The notes under the pieces are model-generated. The model worked only from the letters and a program-made list of their open reading frames with translations, was not told the origin of the DNA and did not search any database. Position numbers and translations under genes: made by a program. 64,000 nt of DNA from FEN-1139 sp964396375 (GTDB lineage: Bacteria > Myxococcota_A > Polyangia > Polyangiales > Polyangiaceae): contig CAYNEY010000008.1 in NCBI GenBank assembly GCA_964396375.1, forward strand, positions 1-64,000, written 5' to 3'. Positions 24,821 to 33,457 of the stretch are shown here, piece after piece; position 1 is the first letter of the stretch; each line of letters starts with the position of its first letter.

Positions 24821-27689
24821 CTAGCGCCCGGGCACAGCTCCCGCCCCCAGCGCTCGCTTGTAGCGGGCTCGCCGCGTGGGATCGTTCAGGACCTCGAAGG
24901 CTTCGTCGAGCACCTCGAGAAACAGCTCGAGATCCTCCCGCAGGTCGGCGGTAGCCGCGGTCAGAAGGCTCCGCGGATCGAACTTCTGGCGGAGCTCGAG
25001 GTACGCGTGGCGGATCTCGTAGCTGGTCGCATCGGCGTTTACGCCGAGAATCGCGAAGTAATCTCCCTCGTCGACCAGCGCTCGACGCCGCAGCACGCTG
25101 GCCCGGATCGCACCATCATCCAGCGGATCGCGGGGCACGGGTACGCTGGGTGGTCCCGATTCACTCTGACTCGGGGCCAGGGTCTCGAGCACCCCCAGCT
25201 CCACCAAGCCAAGCAGCGCAGCCACGAAATCCGGCGTGGAGATCTCGGTCATGAGCTCCACCAGGGTCTGGCCCGAGAGCCGCTCGACCAGCTGGCTTTC
25301 GCTCGGTGAAAGCGCGCACTCCGACAGGAGTCGAGACTCGGGCCCCCTTGCGAGGCGCACCCGCGAACCGCCGAGCGCGGCGCTCGCCGCCTCGGGCGGG
25401 ATCTGACGGCGGAGCACCTCGAGCAGGATCTCTGCCCCCGCCGCGCCACCGAAAACGGCGGGCTCGGAGAGGAGGCGCGCGGGCAACTCGGTCTCGAGCC
25501 CCGCCGAGCCCTGGGAGATCGCGAGCGTGTGGCCTAGCAGCCACTCGGCGTGACCGCGCAGCACCGGCCAGAGTTCATCCTGGCGGAGGTATCCATGCGC
25601 GATCAGCGCCGCGCCGGCATGCCTCCCGAATTGCGGCAAGGTGCGAGCCCTCCGCACCATTTCCGTCTGCAAATCCCCGCGCTGGATCAGGTAAGACACC
25701 AACGACTCGCTGTCGATCGCCGAGGCAACCATCACGAAGTCGCCGTCACGGAACACCACCCGACGAATGCCGTTCTCGTCCTCGATGGCGAGCGCACCGG
25801 TGAAGCGCCTCCTCACACAGCGGGCAAGACTCCGCAGCACGTCGAAAGGGCCGAGCACAGCGGGCACATCGAGCTCGGACAACCCCCGCCGTTCGCGGGG
25901 AGCCTCGCGACGCGGCTCCGAGGGTANNNNNNNNNNNNNNNNNNNNNNNNNNNNNNNNNNNNNNNNNNNNNNNNNNNNNNNNNNNNNNNNNNNNNNNNNN
26001 NNNNNNNNNNNNNNNNNNNNNNNNNNGCTCGTGTCGCAGCTCGGACGGCACCCCGCGACGCGGCTCCGAGGGTAGCTCGTGTCGCAGCTCGGACGGCACC
26101 CCGCGACGCGGCTCCGAGGGTAGCTCGTGGTAACCCGCGGGGCTTGGCTCGAGACCGGGTTCGGGAATCGCGTGCCGCGCGGACGACGGTCCCTCACCCC
26201 GCAGCTCGGTGCCCCGGTCGCGAACACTCTCTGCCTGACGCGACTCGGTCTCCGATCCACGCGAGTGAGAATCGGGCGCCAAGCTCACCATGCCGTGCAC
26301 ACCCGGTTGCCGCTCAGGCGGCAACAACGACGGTCCAAGACTCACTGAGGCTTTGGAACGCGCTTGCGCGCCCGCTCCTCGTGAGGATGCTGGAGCGGGG
26401 AGCCGCAGGCGAGGCGCAAGCGACGGCGCGCGTGCGACGCGCGGGGGTGTGGTCGAGGAGGAATCGCGTTCGTCATCGTCCCTGCCCCGAGGGGTGCTCG
26501 GTGCGGAGGCCGTCTCGGGAATCGGTTCCTCGAGGCGAGAGTCTGGGTTGGTCCCCGCATGAGTGCCACCGCGCTCGAACACCGGCATCCCAGTCCGCTC
26601 GTCGAGGTGGTGCGTCGCGCCGAGATGGTGTCGCTCCACAGCCGCGTCGGTTCCGGTTGGTGGTGCGGAGGGAACGCGAACCCGACCTCGATCCACTCCC
26701 TGACGTGCCTCTGTCTCACGAGGCGAAGGCGGAAGCCCACGCGGAGCGAAACGACCGATCCCGGTCTCCCCCTCGCTCGTCGCTCGAGCACCAGTGCCCT
26801 CGGTGACCATCGCGCGCGGCGAGGTCTTGCCACTTGGGCGAAGCTCGGCGTGCTCGCTCCCGCGCGGACCAGGCGTGCTGGTTTCATCCTCGTCTTCCAG
26901 CTCGATCGACTCGTCGAGCGCGGCCAGCACGTCAGGAGGCAAAATCACGTCGAGCTCCTCCTCCGGAGTGAGTCGATGCTGGTGACCAGACGGAGGATGG
27001 GGACTCCCAGAGCGCCCCTCCAGGCGTCGCTCGGCGTCCGAGAGCAAACCCTCCAGCTCCGGACTCATCGCTACGGTCGCAACCACCGGTTTTGCCTCGG
27101 CGTCGTCTGTGCGATGTTTCGGTAGGAGACTCCCGGGTGCGCGCGGAGGCACAGAGCCGTGAGGCAAGGGGGTACGCCGACCTCGGGGAACAGGCGTGGG
27201 TAAGCGATTTGCCCCGGCTGGCGCCGAGGTGGGCCCGACCACCCGCGGCAGAGCGGCCAACGACCGCGCGCTACCACTCAGACCACCTGGAAGACCCAAG
27301 ACCTCCTCAATCCGCTGCAAGACCGAATAGACGTCGATGGGCCTCGCGTAGATCCGCTCGGCAATGTCCGGAAGCACCGAGAGCCCGGCCTGCACCAACG
27401 TCGCGTCGCCACCGAGCAGCAGAATCTCGACGGTCTTGCCCCAACTCCCATTTTTGATGCGCTCGAGCACCGACAACACCTGCGGTGCCCGACCGTCACA
27501 GATCACGAGCTTCGGTCGCTGGGTTTCGATGCGACTCGCCAGCAAAACGAGGGGCACGTCACGCACCTTGAACCCACGTACCCGCAAGGACGCGATCAGG
27601 CGCTCGGCCTCGGTCGAGGTGTCGCTGACGAGCAGCAGCGACTCCTCACGAGGATCGCTCGGGGCATGGTCGACGGGGGCGGACTCCAC
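24821..27689 (-). CDS. Multidomain cytoplasmic regulator: receiver-like, Pro-rich repeat linker, DUF4388-like and degenerate J domain; interrupted by assembly gap
   Basis: Starts ATG 27689. Residues 1-~125 resemble a response-regulator receiver ('LLLVSDTSTEAERLIASL', 'LVICDGRAP', 'IYARPIDV'), perhaps a pseudo-receiver. A ~450-residue Pro/Ser/Arg-rich linker contains 16-residue repeats (SEPRRGVPSELRHELP) that hold the 100-N run. A DUF4388/PATAN-like domain follows ('LARCVRRRFTGALAIED', 'VVFRDGDFVMVAS'). The C-terminal ~65 residues form a J-like domain ('DYFAILGVNADATSYEIRHA', 'EAFEVLNDPTRRARYKRAL') with KFDPRS in place of HPD, so DnaK stimulation is unlikely. The two half frames join only if the true gap is a multiple of three; the 48-bp period predicts that. 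Confidence 0.82.
25927..26122 (-). repeat. 48-bp coding minisatellite with assembly gap 2
   Basis: Two perfect 48-bp units (26027-26074 and 26075-26122) follow the 100-N run (25927-26026). The bases just before the run are the end of a diverged unit (GACGCGGCTCCGAGGGTA). The gap begins and ends exactly at unit boundaries, so its true length should be 48n. The unit encodes 16 residues of a Pro/Arg-rich linker. Confidence 0.88.
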
Positions 27690-27725
27690 GGTCTCTCGAG
27701 TCTATTGTAGGGGGAGAGGGTCCTG

Positions 27726-27893
27726 CTACTTATTGCGCGGTGACGCCGCGCGCGCCCGGTCGACGCGACGTCCGAGCCAGGCCCCGAGCCTCGGCCAGTG
27801 CGGCGCCGACACGATGAAGAACGTGAGGAAACCCACGATGAAGGCCTCTCCGGCCGTCAGCCCAAAGACCGGGAACATTTGGACCACTTCCAT
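27726..27893 (-). CDS. Small single-pass membrane protein
   Basis: 55 residues from ATG 27893 to the TAA read at 27726. One hydrophobic helix (about residues 8-30, 'AFIVGFLTFFIVSA') is followed by 'PHWPRLGAWLGRRVDRARA', an amphipathic basic tail. The layout (helix, Pro hinge, LG..LG, basic amphipathic helix) superficially resembles TatA, but the TatA Phe-Gly hinge is absent. I therefore leave it unassigned. It is 36 bases upstream of the multidomain regulator, same strand, and divergent from folK. Confidence 0.55.
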   Translation of the reverse strand: MEVVQMFPVFGLTAGEAFIVGFLTFFIVSAPHWPRLGAWLGRRVDRARAASPRNK

Positions 27894-27944
27894 AGCACGT
27901 CGGCGCGCTGGGGCGCTTGCGGCGCGGGAAGCTGGGACTAGGTT

Positions 27945-28517
27945 GTGGGCTCTGTGGCCACGACGCTGGATTACGTAATTGGGCTTGGAGGAAACCTTGG
28001 AGACCGGGAAGCCACTCTCGTGGGAGCACTCGAGGCGCTGGAGCGGCTCGGTGACGTCCTCGGACTGTCGCACCTCTTCGAAAATCCGGCGGTCGGCGGG
28101 CCTCGGCAACCCGACTACCTGAACGCGGCCGCCCGCCTCCGCACTGACCTCCCACCTGCGGTTCTGCTCGCGAGACTCCTCCGGATCGAGCACCGTTTCG
28201 GACGGGTGCGCACCATCCCCTGGGGACCAAGAACTCTCGATCTCGATCTGCTCTGGGCAGGGAGTACCTGCGTTGCGACCCGTGAGCTGCGCGTGCCCCA
28301 TCCAAGGCTTACCGAGCGAGCCTTTGCCCTCGTACCCCTTCTGCAGGTGGCGCCTTCTGCGACCGATCCCAAGGATCGGCAGCCATACTGGGCAACGCTC
28401 CCCTTTCTCGACAGCACCACCCTCACGGTGGTGGGCATCGCCTCGGGTCCACCCTACCGATGGATCCCGGTGGGGAGAACCCGCTCGGCCAACAATCCAG
28501 CGCTGGCCCTGGTGTGA
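27945..28517 (+). CDS. folK: 6-hydroxymethyl-7,8-dihydropterin pyrophosphokinase
   Basis: 190 residues from GTG 27945 (a GTG at 27954 is also possible). It transfers pyrophosphate from ATP to the pterin alcohol in folate synthesis. HPPK landmarks are all present: 'IGLGGNLGDREATL' at the N-terminus, 'YLNAAARLRTDLPP', 'EHRFGRVRTIPWGPRTLDLD' (the catalytic R-x-x-x-x-x-x-x-x-D-x-D region) and 'VPHPRLTERAFALVPL'. The C-terminal ~40 residues beyond the usual fold are unremarkable. No other fol gene is adjacent. Confidence 0.94.
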   Translation: MGSVATTLDYVIGLGGNLGDREATLVGALEALERLGDVLGLSHLFENPAVGGPRQPDYLNAAARLRTDLPPAVLLARLLRIEHRFGRVRTIPWGPRTLDLDLLWAGSTCVATRELRVPHPRLTERAFALVPLLQVAPSATDPKDRQPYWATLPFLDSTTLTVVGIASGPPYRWIPVGRTRSANNPALALV

Positions 28518-28655
28518 GGCGAACACCTCAGAGTTCTGCCCGCGCCAGAGGATCTGGGGTAATCTGAACGGACCACAGGGTCCCAAAGACATCTTCACCC
28601 CGGATCCGAGTGGTCTACGCCACCGTGGCGTCAGCAAAGGAGCAACGAGTCGACC

Positions 28656-30560
28656 GTGCGGGATGACTGGTACTGGAGCTGTGGCAAGGACAAGCCGAGC
28701 CAGATCCACGAGCGAGAGCTGGTGAGCCGCCTTGCGGCACGCAGCATCCCTGCCGATGCCTGGCTCTGGCACCCGGGGTGGAAGACGTGGATGAAGGCAA
28801 ACCGCGTAGCTCAGTTCTCGACCATCTTGCGAGAACTCTCCCTGGCCCCCGAACCACCCAGTTTCGACAGTCGGACCCGCACCCCTCCCCCCCTTCCCTC
28901 CACCGCCGCCGAAACCGAGACGGTGGAGCGCGAACCCCTCCGGGTCCGGTTCAGCACCCCGGTGCCGCCTCCACCCCACATCCGTCCGCAGCTCAGACGA
29001 CCGACGCCAGCCCCGATCGAAGAGCCCACCGAGCGCTCCACGACTGGCACCCTCCGGCCTCCCGGAGCCGTCCCGCCGCCGCCGATGGGTACCAACCGCG
29101 GCCCGGAGCCTCACGAGGAATTCGACGATCTCGATCCGCTCGAACTCCATTCCGATCGGTCCCTGCGTCCCCAGCCGCTTCCCGGCGACGCCGCCGTCCT
29201 GCGCAAGGAAGAGCGCGCGCCAGCCACCCATGGCGCATCGCACCGCCTGGCGCTCGGAAGTCCTCCCACGGACCTCCCTCGCGAGGAGGTCTCGAGCCCG
29301 CTGGTCTCCGAGTCCGATCTCGCCACCGTCCCTCACCATCAGGATCCACAGCGTGCCGAGACGGTCCACGAGGAAGAGCTGCTCACCGAACCCGCACCGA
29401 CTCCGCGACGCACGACCTACCTCATGCTGGGTGTCGCGGGCATCGCGTTCACGACCGGTGTGTTGGGCACGCTCCTCACCACCCGACCCACGTCACACTC
29501 GGACAACGTGGTCACCTCGGCGACCGTCACGGCTGCCCCCGTGGCAAGCGGAACCGAGATCAAGCACGCTCGAACGACCAAGAACCCAGGGTGCGTGGTG
29601 GTCGGGGCAGCACGGCGGATCGCGCCGCTGATCCAGGTCGGTGTGGTACCGACCCTCCAACTCTCACCCTCCGGAGACACCCTGTCGATCGGTTTTGCGA
29701 GCACGCCCAACGCCGCGACCGGAGCCTTGCTGGAGCTTTCCACGCTCACGGTCAGCTTCCCGTTCCAGTTGGTCGGCAACACAGAGATCGCCAGCGTGGT
29801 CCCCGCCGGGGATGGCGTATTCCTGGTGTCAGACACAAAGAGTATCCTCGCGCAACCCCGTCCAGTCGCGGCACCACAGAGCTTCGTACTCGGCGCCACC
29901 GATCAGGGGCTGGCCCGCGTCCGCGACGGGTCGGAACCCTCGCTGCTCTGGTCGCTCCCAGAGGGACGCTCCCTGACTGAACCAAGGGTGATCACCAACA
30001 CCGACGGCGGCCACGCCGTGGCACTGCGCGCTGGCGGACTCACCGGGCGCATCGTGTTCGGCTGGCTCTCCGCCAATGGGGAGTCCGAGACCCCACCGAC
30101 CGAGCTTCAACCGCGCAGTCGATTCGTCGGCAACCCTTCGCTCAACGTCGGACCCAGTGGAGCGGTCGTAACGTTTGCCCAGCGCGAAGCACAAGACCAA
30201 AGCTGGGGGATCGGGCTCAGCCGCGTCCCCCCTCGAGGCACCCCCAGCCCCATCACGAGCCTGCCCTTGCCCTTGGGTGGTCCCGGTGGGGATGCCATTG
30301 CACCCTGCGCCGCACCGGTTGGCTCAGACGCCCTCCTTGTCACTTGGTTCGAGGGAGCCGCCGGAGCACGCGAGGTGCGAACGCAACTCCTCGATCGCTC
30401 GCTTTCCCCAATCGGAGCCGCGCTCACGCTGTCGCCACCCAACACCAACGCCGGCCTGGGTGCCCTTCTTTCCACCGCCGATCGCATCGTGGTCGTCTTC
30501 GTCACAAGCCAGGGTAGAACCGGCGAGCTCTGGGCGACCTCGCTCTCCTGCACGCCATGA
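28656..30560 (+). CDS. GYF_2-like membrane protein with Pro-rich linker and exported domain
   Basis: 634 residues from GTG 28656. Residues 1-~50 fit the GYF_2 pattern ('WYWSCGKDKPSQIHERELVS', then 'DAWLWHPGWKTWMKA'), a short module common at the N-terminus of myxobacterial and other bacterial proteins. A ~190-residue Pro/acidic linker follows, then one membrane helix at about 254-276 ('YLMLGVAGIAFTTGVLGTLL'). The last ~340 residues lie outside and look all-beta. It is N-in, single-pass. The stop overlaps the next gene's ATG (ATGA at 30557), so the two proteins are probably made together. Function unknown. Confidence 0.75.
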   Translation: MRDDWYWSCGKDKPSQIHERELVSRLAARSIPADAWLWHPGWKTWMKANRVAQFSTILRELSLAPEPPSFDSRTRTPPPLPSTAAETETVEREPLRVRFSTPVPPPPHIRPQLRRPTPAPIEEPTERSTTGTLRPPGAVPPPPMGTNRGPEPHEEFDDLDPLELHSDRSLRPQPLPGDAAVLRKEERAPATHGASHRLALGSPPTDLPREEVSSPLVSESDLATVPHHQDPQRAETVHEEELLTEPAPTPRRTTYLMLGVAGIAFTTGVLGTLLTTRPTSHSDNVVTSATVTAAPVASGTEIKHARTTKNPGCVVVGAARRIAPLIQVGVVPTLQLSPSGDTLSIGFASTPNAATGALLELSTLTVSFPFQLVGNTEIASVVPAGDGVFLVSDTKSILAQPRPVAAPQSFVLGATDQGLARVRDGSEPSLLWSLPEGRSLTEPRVITNTDGGHAVALRAGGLTGRIVFGWLSANGESETPPTELQPRSRFVGNPSLNVGPSGAVVTFAQREAQDQSWGIGLSRVPPRGTPSPITSLPLPLGGPGGDAIAPCAAPVGSDALLVTWFEGAAGAREVRTQLLDRSLSPIGAALTLSPPNTNAGLGALLSTADRIVVVFVTSQGRTGELWATSLSCTP

Positions 30561-31468
30561 AACACGCTCCCTTCGCTCTCCTTCTGCTCAGCGCACTCCT
30601 GCTCGAAACGGGCTGTCAACCCCTGGAAGAGCCTCGCGTCGCGAGCCGCGTTGGCGCTGGGCTCCCCTACTCGACGGGTCAAGCGACCTTCGACGCCTTC
30701 TTCGCCGATCTGCACCGCCTCCAAGTGCTGCTCGCCCGCGCTCCCGAAGAAGAACGGTCGTTCCGCGAGGAGCTGGGGAGAAGCCTCGGTGTCGAAGAGA
30801 CAACAGCGACAGAACTCGGTCTCGAACTCCTGCGCCGTACGGCGGTGCTTCGGGCCGCTGGGGTGGAGCTTCGACTGGTGTTGGAGGGGTTCGAGGCCCG
30901 CTCCGAGGCCGACACTTCGGCGCAGACTCGCGTCATGGGCACCTTGCCCGCGGAGCTCCGCGAGCCTGTAGAAGCAGGAACGCTGGCCGCGCGGCGCGCC
31001 TTGCGACTGGCCGCGCGCCTCCGTGGTGAGGCACAAACCCTCGAGCAGCTCGCGACCCGCGCGCACGCTCTCGAGCCGGATCTGGAGCGGAGCTTCGCGG
31101 AACAACCCGCGGCGCGGCGCGCCGAGCTTCGGACCAATCTCGCCGACGCGCGCCGTATCATCCCCCTGCTCGACACCCGCCGACGCGAGACACGCGAACG
31201 CTGTCTTCGCTTCGCCGAACGGCTACGGGTATCCCTCACGACCGGAGACGGCAGCAGCCTGACCGATCCGACACCGCTCATCACCGAAATCCCGCTCGTA
31301 CCAGTGCCTACTGCCAGCGCGGAAGCAGGCGCGAAGAAGCCGGCCACGACCAAGCGCGCCAGCACGGCAAGAGGCCCGGCTCGGGCCACACCGGCGCCAC
31401 CGCGTCCCGCCGCACCGCCACCGGCGCCGTCGCGTCCCACCGCACCGCCCGCCGATTTCGAGCCTTGA
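30557..31468 (+). CDS. Helical lipoprotein coupled to the GYF_2-like protein
   Basis: 303 residues from ATG 30557 (four-base overlap). The leader ends in ETGC, cysteine at residue 20; the glutamate at -3 is atypical for a lipobox. Residues ~40-235 are strongly helical and Arg/Glu/Leu/Ala-rich, likely coiled coil or a helical bundle. The C-terminal ~65 residues are Ala/Pro-rich repeats (APPPAPSRPTAPP), probably a peptidoglycan-spanning or flexible tail. No family recognised. Confidence 0.72.
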   Translation: MKHAPFALLLLSALLLETGCQPLEEPRVASRVGAGLPYSTGQATFDAFFADLHRLQVLLARAPEEERSFREELGRSLGVEETTATELGLELLRRTAVLRAAGVELRLVLEGFEARSEADTSAQTRVMGTLPAELREPVEAGTLAARRALRLAARLRGEAQTLEQLATRAHALEPDLERSFAEQPAARRAELRTNLADARRIIPLLDTRRRETRERCLRFAERLRVSLTTGDGSSLTDPTPLITEIPLVPVPTASAEAGAKKPATTKRASTARGPARATPAPPRPAAPPPAPSRPTAPPADFEP

Positions 31469-31477
31469 TCTCGGGAG

Positions 31478-32773
31478 CTATTCGACCTGAGTGAGCGCGG
31501 CCAAGAACGGCTCCGCGGCCACGAAGTCGGTGAAACGGCGCACCTCACGCCCCGTCGAGTCGAGCAGTACCACCGTCGGCAATCCCTTGACCGCGAGCTT
31601 TCGCATCGCGCTCACCACCCGCGGATCGTCGTCGTTGGAGGCGTCGATCTTGACGGCTACGAACCGTCCAGCCTCGGCCTTGACTCGTGGCTCGGAGAAG
31701 GTCAGCCGATCGAGTTCCTTGCAGGCTCCGCACCAGTTGGCGGTGAAATCCACGAGCAAGGGGCGACCCGCGGCGCGAGCTCGCTCTTCTGCTCCCGCCA
31801 GATCCTGGTGCTGCCACTCCAACATGTTGTCGGCTCGTGTGGCCCGGGTCACGCCAGCGAATCCCGAGTAGGTGAACGAAACGACCGCCAGCACCGCCAA
31901 CGCACGGGCGACCCTCGGCGCAGCCGTGGCGCTCCAGCGCATCAGAAGCACCGCCAAGCCACCTGCCAAGACCGCCGCGCCAAGCACCCAGAAACCCAAG
32001 GCACCGGGCGGAACCAAGGCCTCGAGCACTGGAAGCTTCGACCCCGCGAAGTAGAGGGCCACCACCAAGAGTATGGTGCCGAGCACTGCCTTGACCGTGT
32101 TCATCCAACGGCCGCTCTTCGGCAGCTCGAGAGCGAAGGCGCCTACCAAGAAGAAGGGCACCCCGAGCCCCAGAGCAAATGCGGACATGGCAAGGGTACC
32201 GAACCAGAGGTCTTGGGTGGTGGCGATGAAGGTAAGGATTCCGGTCAGCGCTGGCCCGGTGCAGGGCGAAGCGACGATGCCACTTACCAGGCCGAGCACG
32301 AACGCTCCACGCAGCCCGCCGCCACCCAGCCGCGCCAGCCGGTTGGTGAGGCCAGCGGGCAAAGAGAACTCGAACACACCAAACATGGAGAGCGCGAGGA
32401 CCACGAACAGGGCAGCTAGGCCGAGCACCACCCAGGTGCTCTGGAGGAGGCTGCCGAAGACAGCTCCGGTCAATGCCGCCACCAGACCGAGCCCGACGAA
32501 CATCACGGCCATGCCCAACACGAAGGCGCCCGACAGAAGAACCCCACCGAGCCGGCTCTCTGACTTGCGGGCTCCGAAGACGCTCACCGTGACAGCGATC
32601 ATGGGGTAGACGCAGGGCGTGAGGCTGACCAGCAGCCCCCCGATGAAGGCCGCGGCGATGGCCGCAGTCGGGCCCTCGGCGAGTGCACGACTGAACGCGT
32701 CCCGAGCTCCCGAGGCAGCCCAAGCTGGGCGTGAGACCAACACGAAGCAGAGGATCCGAAGCAACGTCGACAT
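31478..32773 (-). CDS. dsbD: DsbD/ScsB-like transmembrane thiol transporter with C-terminal thioredoxin domain
   Basis: 431 residues from ATG 32773. It carries electrons from cytoplasmic thioredoxin across the inner membrane to periplasmic thiols. The eight-helix DsbD beta domain shows both membrane cysteines ('SLTPCVYPM' and 'VASPCTGPALTG'). The C-terminal gamma domain is thioredoxin-like with WCGACK ('VDFTANWCGACKELDRL') and the cis-Pro in 'VKGLPTVVLLD'. The N-terminal alpha (delivery) domain of E. coli DsbD is missing, so a different periplasmic acceptor is expected. A secreted Cys-rich peptide is encoded just upstream on the same strand and is one candidate client (inference). Confidence 0.93.
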   Translation of the reverse strand: MSTLLRILCFVLVSRPAWAASGARDAFSRALAEGPTAAIAAAFIGGLLVSLTPCVYPMIAVTVSVFGARKSESRLGGVLLSGAFVLGMAVMFVGLGLVAALTGAVFGSLLQSTWVVLGLAALFVVLALSMFGVFEFSLPAGLTNRLARLGGGGLRGAFVLGLVSGIVASPCTGPALTGILTFIATTQDLWFGTLAMSAFALGLGVPFFLVGAFALELPKSGRWMNTVKAVLGTILLVVALYFAGSKLPVLEALVPPGALGFWVLGAAVLAGGLAVLLMRWSATAAPRVARALAVLAVVSFTYSGFAGVTRATRADNMLEWQHQDLAGAEERARAAGRPLLVDFTANWCGACKELDRLTFSEPRVKAEAGRFVAVKIDASNDDDPRVVSAMRKLAVKGLPTVVLLDSTGREVRRFTDFVAAEPFLAALTQVE

Positions 32774-32814
32774 GGACGACCTACCAGTAGCCCCGGAGTG
32801 GCAGGCCTACAAGG

Positions 32815-32835
32815 CCAGCTCGATTCTCGAGCTGG
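32815..32835. promoter_or_regulatory. Perfect palindrome 42 bases upstream of dsbD-like gene
   Basis: CCAGCTCGA and TCGAGCTGG form a perfect 9-bp dyad around three bases. It lies between the Cys-rich peptide gene and the DsbD-like start. It could be a dimeric regulator site or an RNA hairpin in the intercistronic region. Confidence 0.4.
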
Positions 32836-32918
32836 AATCAAGGAGGTTCAGAACGAACCCACCCCTCTTTGCCTTAGCTCAACGGATCCCCGGAGCTTTG
32901 CTCGGGCGAGGTGATGGC

Positions 32919-32950
32919 AGCTCGCCCCACCCAACGGGGTGAGGCGAGCT
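32919..32950 (-). terminator. Hairpin after the Cys-rich peptide gene
   Basis: An 8-bp outer stem (AGCTCGCC 32919-32926 with GGCGAGCT 32943-32950) continues after one C-A mismatch into CACCC/GGGTG with a 4-base loop. It starts 15 bases after the stop at 32966 on the minus strand. There is no U-tract, so it may be an attenuator or mRNA-stabilising hairpin that makes the peptide transcript more abundant than dsbD. Confidence 0.45.
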
Positions 32951-32965
32951 CAAAAGCCTCGGCGC

Positions 32966-33178
32966 TTACGGATTCTTCTCTCCGCAGTCGCACTTTTTGT
33001 CGCCATCTCCGCACTTGCAGTCGCCGCCGCACAGGGCGCCCGCGCCACAATCACAGGTGTCGCCGCATTGACAGCTGTCGCCGCAGCCGCAGAGGGCGGT
33101 AGCCGAGGGTGCAGCGAAGGCCATGGACGCCATGAACAGAGTGGAAAAAAAGCCAGCGAGGGTGAGTGACTTCAACAT
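32966..33178 (-). CDS. Secreted metallothionein-like Cys-rich peptide
   Basis: 70 residues from ATG 33178 with AAGGAAG nine bases upstream. A clear signal peptide (residues 1-22, hydrophobic core 'LAGFFSTLFMASMAFA') is followed by ~45 residues holding 11 cysteines, five of them in C-x-C pairs (CGC, CQC, CDC, CKC, CDC), with Gly/Asp/Lys between. The spacing is metallothionein-like, but known bacterial metallothioneins are cytoplasmic. An exported one would bind metal or act as a thiol buffer in the periplasm. No aromatic residue occurs in the mature part. It is upstream of the DsbD-like thiol reductase, same strand, which could keep the cysteines reduced (inference). Confidence 0.8.
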   Translation of the reverse strand: MLKSLTLAGFFSTLFMASMAFAAPSATALCGCGDSCQCGDTCDCGAGALCGGDCKCGDGDKKCDCGEKNP

Positions 33179-33393
33179 GTGGTTGGTCTTCCTTGAGTTG
33201 AACGGAGCCGGTTCTGACTCCGACGGATCGTATAGGCCCCGACTGTTCGGATCGTGACCCCCATCAGAGCCAAAGATCCGCCATGTGGCCGGGCGCCCCC
33301 AACGACCAGCAGCCTCATCCCTGAGCGGGCCACTCCGGCAGCCAGCAGGAGCTGGGCCCTCTCTCCCGCCCGCTCAGAACCGGGTCAGAGTCT

Positions 33394-33457
33394 GCTCGCG
33401 CGACGGCGGATCCGCGTCAGGTGCCGCTCGCGCGACGGCGGATCCGCGTCAGGTGCC
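33394..33457. repeat. Perfect 32-bp tandem duplication
   Basis: The 32 bases at 33394-33425 recur exactly at 33426-33457. The duplication covers the 3' end of the TPR-like gene, and because 32 is not a multiple of three the stop codon lies where the repeat is read in a shifted frame. The C-terminal residues of that protein are therefore set by the duplication. Confidence 0.9.

Noticed and set aside
24821..26260. A separate minus-strand gene starting at 26260 and reading through the N run
   Set aside because: Upstream of the gap this frame is a shifted reading of the repeat; the real N-terminal part lies in the frame that begins at 27689, and a 48n gap joins the two.
25550..26806. Long plus-strand reading frame across the second N run
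   Set aside because: It is antisense to the DUF4388 gene, Arg/Pro/Ala-biased as a GC-rich shadow frame, and has no recognisable domain.
27894..29369. Very long minus-strand frame over folK and the GYF_2-like gene
   Set aside because: It is antisense to two well-supported genes with clear motifs; only its last 55 codons (27726-27893) look like a real small protein.
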